NCBI RefSeq assembly: GCF_022458985.1
Contig: NC_061771.1
Span: forward strand, 30,182,322-30,246,321
Direction: 5' to 3'
Source: Mugil cephalus
Taxonomy: Eukaryota; Chordata; Actinopteri; Mugiliformes; Mugilidae
DNA length: 64,000 nt
Every line of letters begins with the position of its first letter. The stretch's first letter is position 1. Shown here one piece after another: positions 23,447 through 36,061 of the stretch. A program made the position numbers and the translations under genes. The notes below the pieces were generated by a model. It had not been told where the DNA came from. It saw only the letters and a list, made by a program, of their open reading frames with translations, and ran no database searches.

Positions 23447-26400
23447 TCAGATTGAAGACTTGCGTGTTGCCATGGCAGCGGCCGTCCCTCTGTGCAGCCT
23501 CCTCGTCTGCCCTGCGGCGCTCTGTCTCGCCTCCTCCAGACGCCGGTTGACTTGATGGAGACTCAGGACCTGCTCCTGCAGCGCTGCTTTGTCCTGCTGC
23601 TCCTGAACGCATCACACACACAAAACAAGAACGGGTGGTGGGCCTGACAACGTCACACTCTCACCACTCTGTGACATCAGCGCCTTGAGTTTTACCTTCA
23701 TCAGGTTGAGCTGCAGCCGATGAAGAATCTCCTCCAACTTTAGGACTTTCCCTGAGAGGGAGGCGTCTGGGACGTCCCTGAGGGAGGACATCACCATGTT
23801 TGCTTTAGTCAGACAGATGTATCTATGACAGATGTATGTTTATCTCGTTTCCCCTGCTGTTATCTTTTCTTTTTTAAATTGAAGCAAGATGGCAGTGACG
23901 CTCAGAGAAAACATGTACTGATACATGATCCTCTACAGCAGAGGTGTCAAGCATAAGGCCCGGGGGCCAAAACTCGCCCGCCAGAGGGTCCAATCTGGCC
24001 CGTCGGATAAATTTGCAAAGATTACAATGAAGATATCAGCTGAAAATATTTGATAAAATAAGAAATTGCACTTGCACCTTGCACTTCTTAAGAAATTCAT
24101 AGTTGTTCATTACATGTAGCTGTACTTCTTTTTGCACTAAAGCAAATGGAAACATTTGAAGTTGTCGTTATTTAGCAGTTAAAAAGCTATTGTGCTACTG
24201 GTCTGGCCCCATTGAGATCAAATTGGGCAACTAAAATGAGTTTGACACGCCTGCTCTACAGTATAAATACACCGCAGTATTCCAGATGGTGTAGTTCCTC
24301 ACCTGTCCTGCAGAGCTGGAGTCCCGTCCTGAGTGTGGTGGCGAGGGTCGTCCTCTGAGAAGAGACAGCAGTGAAATCACTCTGCAGCCGTGGAGACAAA
24401 CACCAACGAAAAAGAAGAAGCTTTACCTTCAAAGACCGGGGCAGCGTCCATCGGCTGAGCCCAGTCCAGATGTGACGGCGCCTCCAGGAGGGGCAAAGGC
24501 CCACGTTCAGCCAGGGTGGACCCTTCAGCCAATGAGCTGTCAGAGTAGTGGAGCTCACCTTCTGGGAGGAGTGTGGGCAATGACTGAAGGTGAAATATTG
24601 TGTTTACAGCAACAAGTTTTATTGTTTGAAAGACACAGAACGGTCACTCACTCCTCTGGAGCTTCGACGAGTCTCTCCCGGCCCTGGTCAGCAGCTGGTC
24701 CGAGCTGGACAGGGACAAAGTCCGGCACAGATTGTCAAGTGACAATGTGCGGGGCAGGGGTCTCCATGGAGACGGAGTAAAGGCGCTGACGGACTGAAAG
24801 AAGAGAAGAAGAAACTGAAGAGACACCATTCGGATGGAAACTGATCCAGTAGATGGAGTTAATTATCGGAGGAGTCATATTACTGCAGTTTCGTCTTCTC
24901 TTCACTGACTCCCTGTAAAATCCAGACTTTAAATCCACCTTCCTTCCATCCAAGGCCCTTGAAGGTCTATCCCCATCTGGCCTGAGAGACCTCACAGGAC
25001 CATATCATCGTCCTGTTGGTTCCTAGAGGTTCTCTAGCTGATGGTTAGTTCGCTATCCTGCTATGAGTCTATGCTAATGAGTCTCATTTGTTTCTGAATT
25101 TCTTTGGATCTCAGCATGATGTGTAGCTTTTGAGGATCTCTTGGTCTATTTCACCTTGTCAGTCAGGTCCACTACTGAAGTGATTTCTGGATTGAGAACC
25201 GGTTTGGATTTTTTTCTCTTAATAATAAAAACCTTTATTTGAAAAGTGGATTTTGCGTTACCCTGTATTAATATTTAGATTTGCACTAAATCAGACAGTA
25301 TTGGATCATCAAGTCTCACATGATTTAGAAACAGTTTCTTCCCTCAGGACATTACTGCTCTAGACTTTTCTGAATTCATACGTATTATCGCTCTTCCTGC
25401 CCTTTACTGCTGCTGCTGTTTGCAGAACTCACTTGTACCATGGACTCAGTTTTTATGTACTCACCTTCTCACAGCAGCTGAGCCTGAAGGAGACGAGGAC
25501 AAGAACCAACAAGACACTAATCAGAGATGTGGTTCTTTCCAGATCTGCGTTCAGTCATGACGTGAGTGAAGTGAAACTCAATGAGTAAAACAAACAAAAA
25601 AAAAAAGGAAATTAAATTCAAACCACCTTAAATCTGAAGCGCTCAGGTTCGTCACATGACCAGCTGCCGTTGCCACGGTGATTCCCGAGGTCGGTGTTTC
25701 CCTCCAAATGTCTCGCAGGACCAGCGTCGCCGCAGCAACGGTGGACGGGGCTGATGGGATGCTGGAGTCTGTACCTGTGTCGATGGAAACCCCATCTGTG
25801 TCCATGGAAACGTAGCGTCTGTCCTCTCTGCTTTTCTCAGTCAACTGCCAACGCTGAGACAGGCAATAATAACTGTTTATTAATTATTATTAACGTGTAA
25901 CTAGTGATTAATAACTATTAATTAATCACTATTAACATATAAATACTGGTTAATAACTATTTATTAATCATTATTAACGTATAAATACTGATTATTAACT
26001 ATTAATTAATGATTATTAACGTATAACTACTGATTAATAATATTAATTAATCACTATTAACGTATAACTACTGATTAATAACTATTAATGAATTACTATT
26101 AACTATAACTACTAATTATTAACTATTAATTATTAACTATTAATTAATCCCTATTAACGTATAACTACTGATTAATAAATCTTAATTAATCATTATTAAC
26201 GTATAAATACTGATTATTAACTATTAATTAATCACTATTAACGTATAACTACTGATGAATAACTATTAATTAATCACTATTAACATATAAATACTGGTTA
26301 ATAACTATTTATTAATCATTATTAACGTATAAATACTGATTATTAACTATTAATTAATGATTATTAACGTATAACTACTGATTAATAATATTAATTAATC

Positions 26401-29400
26401 ACTATTAACGTATAACTACTGATTAATAACTATTAATGAATTACTATTAACTATAACTACTAATTATTAACTATTAATTATTAACTATTAATTAATCCCT
26501 ATTAACGTATAACTACTGATTAATAAATCTTAATTAATCATTATTAACGTATAAATACTGATTATTAACTATTAATTAATCACTATTAACGTATAACTAC
26601 TGATGAATAACTATTAATTAATCACTATTAACGTATAGCTATTAATTATTAACTATTAATTATTAACTATTAATTAATCACTATTAACGTATAACAACTG
26701 ATTAATAACATGAATTAATTACTATTAACGTATAACTACTGATTAATAACTATTAATTAATCACTATTAACGTATAACTATTAATTATTAACTATTAATT
26801 AATCACTATTAACGTATAACTACTGATTAATTACTATTAACGTATAACTATTAATTATTAACTATTAATGAATCATTATTAACGTATAACTATTAATTAT
26901 TAACTATTAATTAATCACTATTAACATATAAATACTGATTAATAACTATTAATCACTGTTAACGTATAACTACTAATTATTAACTATTAAATAATCGTTA
27001 TTAACGTATAATTACTGATTAATAACTAATAATGGACGTGGGGATGAACTCACTCTCTGCTGGAACTCTTTCATCACAGGGTGAGGATGATGAGAGACGT
27101 CTGGAGACGAAGATGAACGTCAGAGGTTAAAGTCTTGATGGACATGTCCCTCAGAGGACAGAGCTCTGCTCAGTGTCCAGTCAAACTCACCGTCATAGCT
27201 GGTCGTCCACGTGCTTTCTTTGGGAGACTCATCAGAGACGTCCGACCAATCAGAGGGAGCTCTGGAAACAGAGTTAACGTCATCAGCCAATCAGTGAAGA
27301 CGCTGTAGGAATAATATTCAGATTTATTCATATTAACAAACAGATTTGATTTAGATCTGAGTCCTGTTACCTGGATCCGTTCTGCTGGTCAGAGGAGGAA
27401 CTCAGCCTCTGTTTACGTTCAAGCGTCTCATTCTGATTGGACGGAGGACTGCATGGGGGCGGGGCTTTAGACGCCTGCTGCCAGGGGGGTGGAGTCATGA
27501 TGTCGGAGAATTTAGACTCAAACGCTGAGACGCGACTAGTTTCTGAGAAACTCCTGAAAACAGGAGAAAAGGACGACGATGAAGACACTCTGTCTGTCCA
27601 CGTAATAAACCCAGAGACGACTGTGAGGACACTCTGTCCACGGAATAAACGTGGAGAAAGCTGAGAGGACACTCTGTCCACATAGTAAACCCAGAGACGA
27701 CTGTGAGGACGCTCTGTCCACATAATAAACCCAGAGACGACAGCGAGGACGCTCTGTCCACATAATAAACCCAGATACGACTGTGAGGACACTCTGTCCA
27801 CGTAATAAACTACTAGACGGCCGTGAGGACTGAAGGACTTATTGACCTGCGTGGCGTCCCATCTCCGTGCGGGGGGAGGACGAGCAGGTCGACGGTCTCC
27901 GACGTCCTCAGGAGCTCCAGTCTTTGTTTGTGGGACAGCGTTACCGTGGCAACAGCACAGATCTCCATCAGACGGCAGCCTGGACGGAGACCAGCCAGCC
28001 AGGCAGGACCCAGGGCCTCGACGTCCCCCACCACGGCCTCAACGCTGACGAGGAAGCCCAGCTGACCCAGACGGTTCCTCCTCAGAGACATGTTCAGGGC
28101 TGGACTGCCACGAGTCACCAGCTGAGGACGGACAGAGGACAGACAGAGGACATGTGGACAACGTGTGAAAAAGTACATGTTGCTTGTTGGTGTGTTTATG
28201 AACAAATTTATCAATTTAACTCACGATTTGTCACGTGGTCTCCAAACTTTTTCTTTTTTATTTTTGAAGTGGCTTCTAACCTTTCTCTTTTTCTTACACT
28301 TAAACTAAACCATAAAGATAAATCTCTGAGCTCCTCACCTGCAGCCTCTGAGTGATCTCTCCTCCGTCCTCCCAGTTTCCCTCCAGGGTAAAAAACACCA
28401 GGTAGCGTCCGTCCAGGTAGAAGAGCTTGACGCCTCCCGGTACGTTGCTCCATCCGATCACATCTCTGCAGCAGCAGCTGAACACCACCCGTCGGCTGGC
28501 CTCCTCAATGAGAGCCACCAGCTCACGGGAGATGACGAGTCGGCAGCAGGCGGAGGCGGAGCGTCCGAGGCCTGGAGCCGTCACCGTCCAGGTGAGAGCG
28601 CCGGTGCTCAGCAGGTGAGAGCGAGGCCTCAGCGGGCTGCAGACCTCCTTCTTCTTCTTCTTCTTCTTCCTGCCCAGGGGGAGGAAACTGAACCTGGGGG
28701 AGGAGGAGGAGGAGGACGAGTCCACCGGGGTCGACGTGGCGAAGTTCTCCACCATCTCCCTCAGGTGCTCCTGTCTCCTGCGCGTCGCCATGGCAACAAA
28801 TGTATTGGACCTCCGTACGGCGTGTTCAGCGTTAATGATCTTCGTCAGCAGAAAGTCTCTGAAGACAGGAGAGGGGGGGGACTTCAAACCCGATGGGATC
28901 GTTGGACCGAAGGGCGGCACGTCTCTGAGCCTGGACACCGAAACGCTAAAGGACAAGGGAAGAGGACATTTGTGTCAACAGCGGCCAAAGACATGCTAAT
29001 TGGGCTGATGGGTGACTCTAAATTGACCCTAGGTGTGAGTGTGGATGTGAATGTGAATGGTTGTTTGTCTCCGTGTTAGATTTGTGTAATTTACAGGACT
29101 TTAACCCTGGACGATCTTTCTGGATACTGGCCTCAGGTACGTCGCTTGCAGTCAGACACGCTTTATTTAACCAAAGACAAACGAAAAACTATAACAATAA
29201 TAACAAAGAGGGAAGGATCTTGTCAGTGCGTTTACATGCACTTGAAAAAAAAAGAAAAAAAAACGAATTATTGCCTCAATCGGATTATGACAGGAGAACT
29301 TAAGTGCATGTAAACACATTACTCCAATAAAATCGGAGTTCTCATCGTCCGATTGAGACGCCCAGATAATATGATTGGAATCTGAGATTTTAATCGGATA

Positions 29401-32400
29401 ATGCGTGTGCGCATGCTCCACAACCGCTGCGCTGGCGTGTAACCCCGGAACAAAAACATCCAACAAAGCCGATCGCAGAAGAAGAAGAAGAAGAGAAACG
29501 GAACCGCTAGAAGAACCGTCTGAGGGATAGAGCGGATCTTACCTGCACCAGAAGTAGCGTGAACGTTACGTACGAGATTTAAAAATGTGCTATTATCCAT
29601 CTGGTTGTTATTTAAAATGCCGGTCTGCCGCATGAACGACTTGTTTATTATATCACGTAATAGGACAACCGGAAATCGGGCCGTATTAACGTGGTATTAA
29701 CCCGCTGAAAAGACACGTATCGCCACCTAGTGTGGAAGAGGAGAACAGTTATTTGATTTTCTTGCGCTGCATGTAAACTGGGACAAGGACTGTAGTGAGA
29801 AAGTTGAATTTTGAGCATAGCTGGATTAAGTTCTGCATGTAAACACACTTAGTGAGAAATAAAAACTAAACTTGTTTATTTATTTAACAAAATAAAGATA
29901 TTGTTACAATAGCTCCAATTGACTTAGTAGGAAAAATAAACAAGACAAATTAAAATGCGGTCAAAAAACTGCTCTAAATTACCAAACAAGATAAAGATGC
30001 AGGAAGAGAGAAAAGAGGGCGTATAGTCAGGCAGGAAGACAGGTCACCAATTATCCCACAGTTAATTAACAGAGAATTAACCTGGGTTTTTACAAAACAA
30101 AAACTAAATAAAATAAAAAAGATGAATTTGGCTCCTACAGGATGTGGTATCTTCATCTTATTGTTCCTCTCAGTGAGGTTTATTGTCATGTGGTTTTCAT
30201 TCAGCCAATCAGAGAAGATCAAGGAAACATTCGCAGGTCTAATCAGAGTCTACAAGGTTCACCTCAGAATGAACTCTGAGCAGATTTATTAGGAACCATG
30301 AAGAAGATAAGTGTCCTAATGTTGCCTAATGTGATAATGTTGACAAGTGTCTGAATCAGCTCTGATGTTCTAATGCTCTAAACACATGTTTACATTAGTT
30401 TACCACTGAAGAGCAAGGGACCGGATATGGCCTTGACTTTCTCTGTAATTCTCTACAATAACACTCTAGGCTTGAAATGTAGAATTTTTAAAAAGTAAAC
30501 CCTATGAAGGGTTAATGATTTATGTGGTATATGATTTATTATACGCAGTGCTCACGTACATACATAGGAGTGTTGTTGTGTAACAGCTCCTCACTAAAGT
30601 CTGCATCTACTTTGAGAGGTCACTCTAGACCCACGGCGGTTCCACCTGTACCTGTATCTGTTTCCTGTTTAATCAGTCTCACCTGTACCGGGTGTGCTGG
30701 CTGCAGGGTTCGTGCACTCTGACAACTATGAAGACATTCTGTAAATGTGAGCAGGTGTTTTGGGGGATGAAAGGTGGACAATCGGGCTCCTGGAAGATCA
30801 CCGTGACGTGGTTGTTGTTGTTCTGGATGTGACGGACCTGGAAACCAGTGTAGAAGAAAAAGAAGAGAGTTATTAGAGTAACGACATGACCACCACCAGC
30901 TTCATACCTGTGCTATTTTTAACTATGCTGTACTTAAAGGATTGTATAAAGATGGAGCTCCCCCTGGTGGCTGGCTCCAGTAGTAAATAAACTCCACCCC
31001 CTTCCTGTTAGTGGGCGGGACTTGGGCCAAACTAAAACACTAAAATACACCTCAAATACAAAAAAGTTTCAAGCATTGTTTCTGTCATCGTAGGTAGTTA
31101 ACATAATGTCGATATTCACCTTTAAATTTTTTTGTTTGGATAAGTTGTAAAAAAATTAATATGTATATAATGTATAATCTAACCTTTCCTTGTAACTAGT
31201 GGCGGTAGAGCAGAGTGTAGTATTAATTAAACAAAAACACGAGTGAGTCTGGAGGAAGTGTGGGCAGGGCATCGATATCGTGACTCCGCCCTCAGACCGG
31301 ACTCATCTGACTATGGCTCAATATGGCGGCGCCTGTATCCTCGAGAAAGCAGCGTCAGTTTTAAATCCAAATGAGAGGAAGTGGAGACGTGTCGTCCATA
31401 TTTATATACACTCTATGGTTTAAAGCTTACACACTTCCATTTACTGTAGTACTTGTATTGATGCTCTACATTTATGTTACGCATTCTTCTTAATACATTT
31501 TTCTTGCCTTTGTTACTGTTTGGTATATATACGGTACAAAAATATATTTTTACTCTACCGGTACTTCATCTGTGTAACAGCAGTACAGTTTAATCCAATC
31601 TAATACAATCACAGCCAATGAAAACTAACCAGCAGAACTGTCCGTAGTACTGTTTATGATACTACATGTACAGTAGTAGCCTCTGTTTCTGGTTGTTGCT
31701 TGGGGTGGAGTGGTGATCTGTTAAACTGACGTGTTTCGGCATTAACAGTACAAGTACTACTGTAGTACTACAATAACTCTAGTACCTGATGACTATTGTT
31801 TGGCTGCAGTGTTGATACTCGGAACATCAGCTCAAATTCCCTGAACGTCGTGGACACTGAGTGACTTCCTGTTGAGTGGCCTGACAGGAAACACAAAGAA
31901 ACATCAGCACCAGTCACAACAGATGATGGTCGATCACCAGGTGCAATAATGGGACGCGTGGAATTTCTACCCGACATGGATACATGAACGTATGTAGGAT
32001 GAGAGGGTGTTGTATTTATTCAACTTTGTCTTACTTATTTTTATAGCTACTTCTTTTTTTTTCATGCAACAATGACAATAAAGAACATTCATTCATTCAT
32101 TCAGACCGTGTGGGAACTTGTTGCCCAGAAGGTCCAGAAACTGGTCCAGAGCAGGACTGCCGAGCTCCTCATCGGCGGTCCGACCAGGACGGTGAAACAA
32201 TACATCCACTTTGCGCTGGAAGTTCACCTGGAGATAAAACCCACACATTCTGTAGTATTTCATACCTCCTATGAGCCTCAGATCACATATTTGTTACAGT
32301 TTGAGTACAGAGAACATTAATAAAACTAACTGACACCAGTTGAGCTCCAAGTAGTGATGTGTTGATTGATATGGAAATGTCGATACCGGTGATACCAGAT

Positions 32401-35400
32401 CCTTAAGATCTAAAATCAGTTCTCAAATCAAAATATCGATACCTTTGATACTTCAGTCATTCGAGGTAATGTATATCACTATCAGGAACACAGTGGAAAG
32501 TAACTAAACTATTGAGATGTGAAACACCTCAGGTTAAATCACATATGAGGCAGAATACGAGGCATTTATGACGAGGAGAACAGAACAGTCAGAATTAAGA
32601 CGCAAGATTTAATTTCTTATAGTTTATTTCATTGATTTCTTTTTTTTAGTGTTTGAATTTTCACCATTTTCACATATTTTGTATAACTGTGTCGTTTATT
32701 TGTTTTTTCTGTTGTTGTGTTAACTTGGCTATGTAGTAATATAATTATATAAATTTAAAATAAATAAATTACTCTGAATATTCTTTATGGAGCTATGACT
32801 TGAAATACACTACTTCTATACGACCTACTAGAAACATCAGGAGTATTTGCACAAAGTATCGATATCGGCCTGAATTTTACTCAGTATCAGATTAGAAAAG
32901 AAATCGGTGGTATCAAACATCACCGACTCCAAGGATCATTATTATCTTGCAGCTGTGAATTCAGTCAGTCTGAAGACCCCATGGTTGTTTTTCAGCGTGA
33001 TATCAGAAAACCAACCAATTCTACCTCTGAAATTGAGCTCCAGCATCTGGCCCTGAGTGACTCGCCAGACACAGGGAGGAAACTCAGGCGACAAAGGTCT
33101 GACTCATCAGCAGGTCATGAGTGACACCGATCCCAATTAAAACAAACGAACAAACAGAAAAAAAAGTGGAAATAAAAAAACTCCCTTTAACAGGAAGTGA
33201 GCAGCTCACATGGTGGAGGCTCTGGCCTAAGTGGTTACAGTGATAAACATGGGTTCTCTGAGTGACTTGTGGCTGGAGCATTGTGACTGACTCATGTAAT
33301 AGAAATGTCTACGCAAATTGATTCACGTGGTTTAGAAGCTGCTTTAACCTTTTAGTCTATTGAAGTATAGCCCGTGTTTACTGTGTCTGGGAGCCACGTA
33401 GAGAGCTGAAAGGAGTGAACCATGTTACCTCCAGTAGAAAAGAAGTAGAAAACAGATCTACTCTGTGTATTCTTTGCTCATCATTTGGAGCTTTGTCTGT
33501 GTTGTGAGTCAATCTGTAGATGCTGAATGAAACAGGATTGTCCGCCACACTAACCTCCTGCTGGTCGAGTTGCAGCAACATTTCAGAGACTCTGGGTGAA
33601 TCAGTGGCCAGTCGTAGACACTGGATGTCGAGATCAGGAACCACAAACTCCAAGACGTCCCTGAGAGGAAGACCTCGAGAAGTCCTGTGTTTGGACGAAG
33701 ATGGGACCGAGTCCTCCAGGATGGACCCTCTCAGGGTGAACAGCTGAGAGAGATGACAGGGACGTGGACAGTTAGAGAGAGTCCACCAAAATAATTTTAT
33801 CAAACATAGTAAATCAGGTAAAGGGACAGAGGTGTAGAAGGACATGACTGAAGTGGACAAGTTACCTGAGTGGTCCTTAGTATTATTCTGTAATTGTACT
33901 GTGTCCTGTCCTGACCGTCCTCCAGTTTCTCTCGCCGGATGCTCAGAGACACCGGACCAAAGTTCCTATCGATGCCAAAATAATTCTGGTGATCTGAGGG
34001 GGAACCACAGAGGAGTTAGGCGTCACAGACACATCAGAAATCCTGCAAGAAGGTGTCATGATTCTGTGTCTTTTTCCATGCTGTTTTGAGTTCCTTGGTT
34101 TCCTGTTTTGTGTTACTCTGTGTTGAGCTGTCACATTGTTCTATCAAGGTTTGAAGGTTGTGTTGTAGGACAAGACAAGTTCAGGACGGCAGGAGACGAG
34201 GCAGAAGTTCAATCAAATATATTTAATGGTAACAGAAGAAACCAGCAGGAAATCCAAAAACATTTGGTCATCTCGTCACCATGCCTTCCTGCCACGTTCT
34301 TGTCTTTGTGCTGCTTTGTCATCCGTCAGTGTTTTGTTATGATATTGTTTTGGGCCATGAGGCCGAACCATTTTCAATGTCTGATCACGCATGTAACGGC
34401 AGCGTCACAGTGAGGCGTGGTGAAGATGGAAAGGTCCCAGAATGAAGCGGCAGAACGGGAAGTTCCACCACCTTAGCCACAAGCATGTCTTGGTATACCA
34501 GGAATGTTTGAAGTTAAGGACAGAGCCCTCCACAACACAAGGTGGCGCTAACACGGGGTCATGCAAACAGTTTTACTACTAGTGTGGAATTATTTTACAA
34601 TATTTACTCATCATGACCCGAAAATAGTGCCTTAGTCTTAATCTTCTGCATCAATTCTTCTCTCAACCTGTAGAAACCTGGTCTATTTTCATTCATTTAT
34701 TAAAAAAAAAACACACACAGAAAAGGGCACATTTTTTTCTAAATTAAATGCAATCGGAAGGTGCTGTTTTCAAAGTAAGAGCACATATGAGGAATGACTC
34801 TGTTTATGGCAAGCGCGCCCAAATACAGTACACGACTTCTATTGTCTATGTGTGGTTTCCCTAGTCCAGTCTAAAATGTACTTGGAATCTTACTCTGATT
34901 TGCTGATGTGGCTCATCATTGGTAGAAATCTCTGCATGCATATCAGAGTAATGTTGCTCACTTGGAGGCATCAGCGCTAAGCACCGCTATGCTGCCCGAC
35001 CCTGATCATTTAAATTTAAATTTTTGAATTTCAAAATGAAAATCTGCTCATTTTTTTGTTTGTTTGCTTTTAATGTTCTGAATGTATCGCCGGGCCCTGC
35101 CTTCTTCTGTTACCATTAACTAGATTAGATTTAACTCCTTGTGTCCTTCAACACATCCTTCAAACCTTGGAAGAAAGGTCCTGGTGCTACCAGACGTACC
35201 TCGATTGTAGAAAAATTGCAGGTAGTATTTTGCTCCGAGGTCAATGTGCTCGATGTCATAGTTCTTCATGTAATTTTGGGTTCCTCTGCAGAACTCTGGA
35301 ACCGTCACAGCAGCGTTGGTGCAGCCGGAGCTGAACAGAGCGTTACTGCAGGTCTGACCCGGCATCCTCTCTGCCCCCCCCTCGGTCTCATCATCACAGT

Positions 35401-36061
35401 AGAAGGAACAGAGTCTGTCTTCACTAAGATTAAACCAGATGTCAGGTTCTTCTCGGGTGGAGGAGGAGCAGTCTCTGATGTTGAAGAGGATGCTCTGAAC
35501 GTCATAATGAGAGAAACATTTGCTGGAAGTCAACATGGACCTGCCGTCATGTCGCTGCGTCTCCTCCGCCTCCATGTTCTGAATTAACTTTTTGTCTGAT
35601 TCACCCAAGCTGTCGCGTCCTGGGATGAAGCTGACGTCTCCTTGAGCGATCTGGGCAGCAGCCTGCAGACTGGTGGTCCTGGTCTCCGTGGAAGTCTGCT
35701 GGTTCAGAGTCCAGGTGCTGCTGTACTCCCTTCTCAGACAGGATCCTGTATTCGGGTTTACAGGACCAGAATCCATATCTTCCCCCCCAGACATGCTCAT
35801 CATCTGCTCACTGTTGCTCCTCTTCATCCTCCCCAAACCTCTCCTGGAGGAAGAAGTCCAGAGGTCACAGAGCGGTGATCTGGTCTCTGATCCAGGTTGA
35901 AGGTCTAGACTCTCATTGTTCAGGAAGCTTGGAGTCAGACTCTCGTGTACCTGTTTGGGCTGAGTGTCCTGGATGTCCCTCCTACGAGACTGGTCGCACA
36001 TCCGAACCCGAACCCCCATCTTAGGAACCGAAGGAGTTCCATGGACCATGGGCGGTCCCAT
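23447..36061 (-). CDS. sipa1: SIPA1-type Rap GTPase-activating protein
   Basis: SIPA1 (SPA-1) stimulates GTP hydrolysis by Rap proteins. My model has 18 coding exons and 1181 aa: 35200-36061, 33866-33993, 33555-33743, 32107-32227, 31786-31880, 30683-30837, 28339-28945, 27847-28121, 27371-27553, 27191-27261, 27054-27100, 25627-25853, 25465-25483 (19 nt), 24652-24793, 24427-24561, 24303-24354, 23696-23777 and 23447-23602. Phases close exactly (3546 nt). Family marks are [12 protein letters not shown] and [16 protein letters not shown] (N-terminal half), [44 protein letters not shown], the Rap-GAP strand [18 protein letters not shown], a PDZ domain ([15 protein letters not shown]), RRSFSE after it, PLPRTLSL, and a C-terminal leucine zipper. 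Oddities: the Rap-GAP motif RHIGND reads RHIQNNNN, and the stretch equivalent to human KGFESYRAQLDTK is absent. A UTR acceptor lies at 36127. SIPA1L paralogues are less likely given the short PDZ-to-zipper spacing. Confidence 0.9.
23939..24253. mobile_element. hAT (Charlie-type) MITE with perfect target duplication
   Basis: A 315-bp element has ends CAGAGGTGTCAA and TTTGACACGCCTG, with GGCCCGGGGGCC and CTGGCCCGTCGGATAAAT inside, the pattern of Charlie-like hAT MITEs. It is flanked by identical 8-mers CTCTACAG (23931-23938 and 24254-24261). It lies in a sipa1 intron. Confidence 0.9.
24880..25060 (+). mobile_element. LINE (L2/CR1-type) C-terminal remnant
   Basis: One frame gives [19 protein letters not shown] followed by a [11 protein letters not shown]-like string. 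This resembles the KALNGLAPSYLSDLL..Y...LLVVPR segment at the end of fish L2 proteins. Stops interrupt it; the remnant is intronic in sipa1. Confidence 0.55.
25862..27035 (+). repeat. AT-rich satellite filling a sipa1 intron
   Basis: Tandem units of about 38-40 bp built on ATTAATTAATCACTATTAAC and GTATAACTACTGATTAATAA. A block of about 349 bp (starting with the variant ACATATAAATACTGGTTAAT near 25935 and again near 26285) is repeated, giving higher-order structure. The array spans nearly the whole intron between the exons ending at 25853 and starting at 27054. Confidence 0.93.
27580..27835 (-). repeat. Minisatellite filling a sipa1 intron
   Basis: About five copies of a unit of about 52 bp contain GAGGACACTCTGTCCACATA and ATAAACCCAGAGACGACTGT. 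It occupies most of the 293-bp intron between the exons at 27371-27553 and 27847-28121. It creates overlapping minus-strand open frames without coding meaning. Confidence 0.9.
29225..29850. mobile_element. Probable non-autonomous TIR element
   Basis: GCGTTTACATGCACTTG at about 29228 is inverted at GCATGTAAACACACTTAG near 29836. A second internal AAGTGCATGTAAACAC lies at 29300. The interior is GC-mixed with many CG dinucleotides and no coding potential. It sits in the sipa1 intron between the PDZ-proximal exon (28945) and the Rap-GAP exon (30683). Superfamily not assigned. Confidence 0.5.
30950..31420 (+). repeat. Dispersed repeat, copy 2
   Basis: It shares the motif order of the copy at 22555-22885 (GGAGCTCCCCCTGGTGGCTG, TTAGTGGGCGGGACTTGGGC, CATCGATATCGTGACTCCGC, TTTATATACACTCTATGG), with about 140 bp of extra internal sequence around 31110-31250. 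Confidence 0.7.
32030..32105 (+). mobile_element. Retroelement 3' tail abutting a sipa1 exon
   Basis: CAACAATGACAATAAAGAAC followed by (ATTC)n looks like the 3' end of a fish LINE or SINE with a short tandem tail. The tail stops at the edge of the sipa1 exon 32107-32227 and supplies its apparent splice donor (minus strand CACACG|GTCTGAATGAATG). The element's 5' end is not visible. Confidence 0.5.
32351..32930. mobile_element. hAT-like non-autonomous element
   Basis: It begins near GTGATGTGTTGATTGATATG, carries GATACCGGTGATACC and GTATCGATATCGGCCT blocks, and ends GGTGGTATCAAACATCAC. The ends are roughly inverted (GTGATG.../...CATCAC). The interior is AT-rich with no frame. Confidence 0.5.
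34000..35199. other. sipa1 first coding intron, nothing recognised
   Basis: Between the exons ending at 33993 and starting at 35200 I see no gene, RNA or classified repeat. Several short frames (for example 34108-34413) have no family resemblance. Confidence 0.4.
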
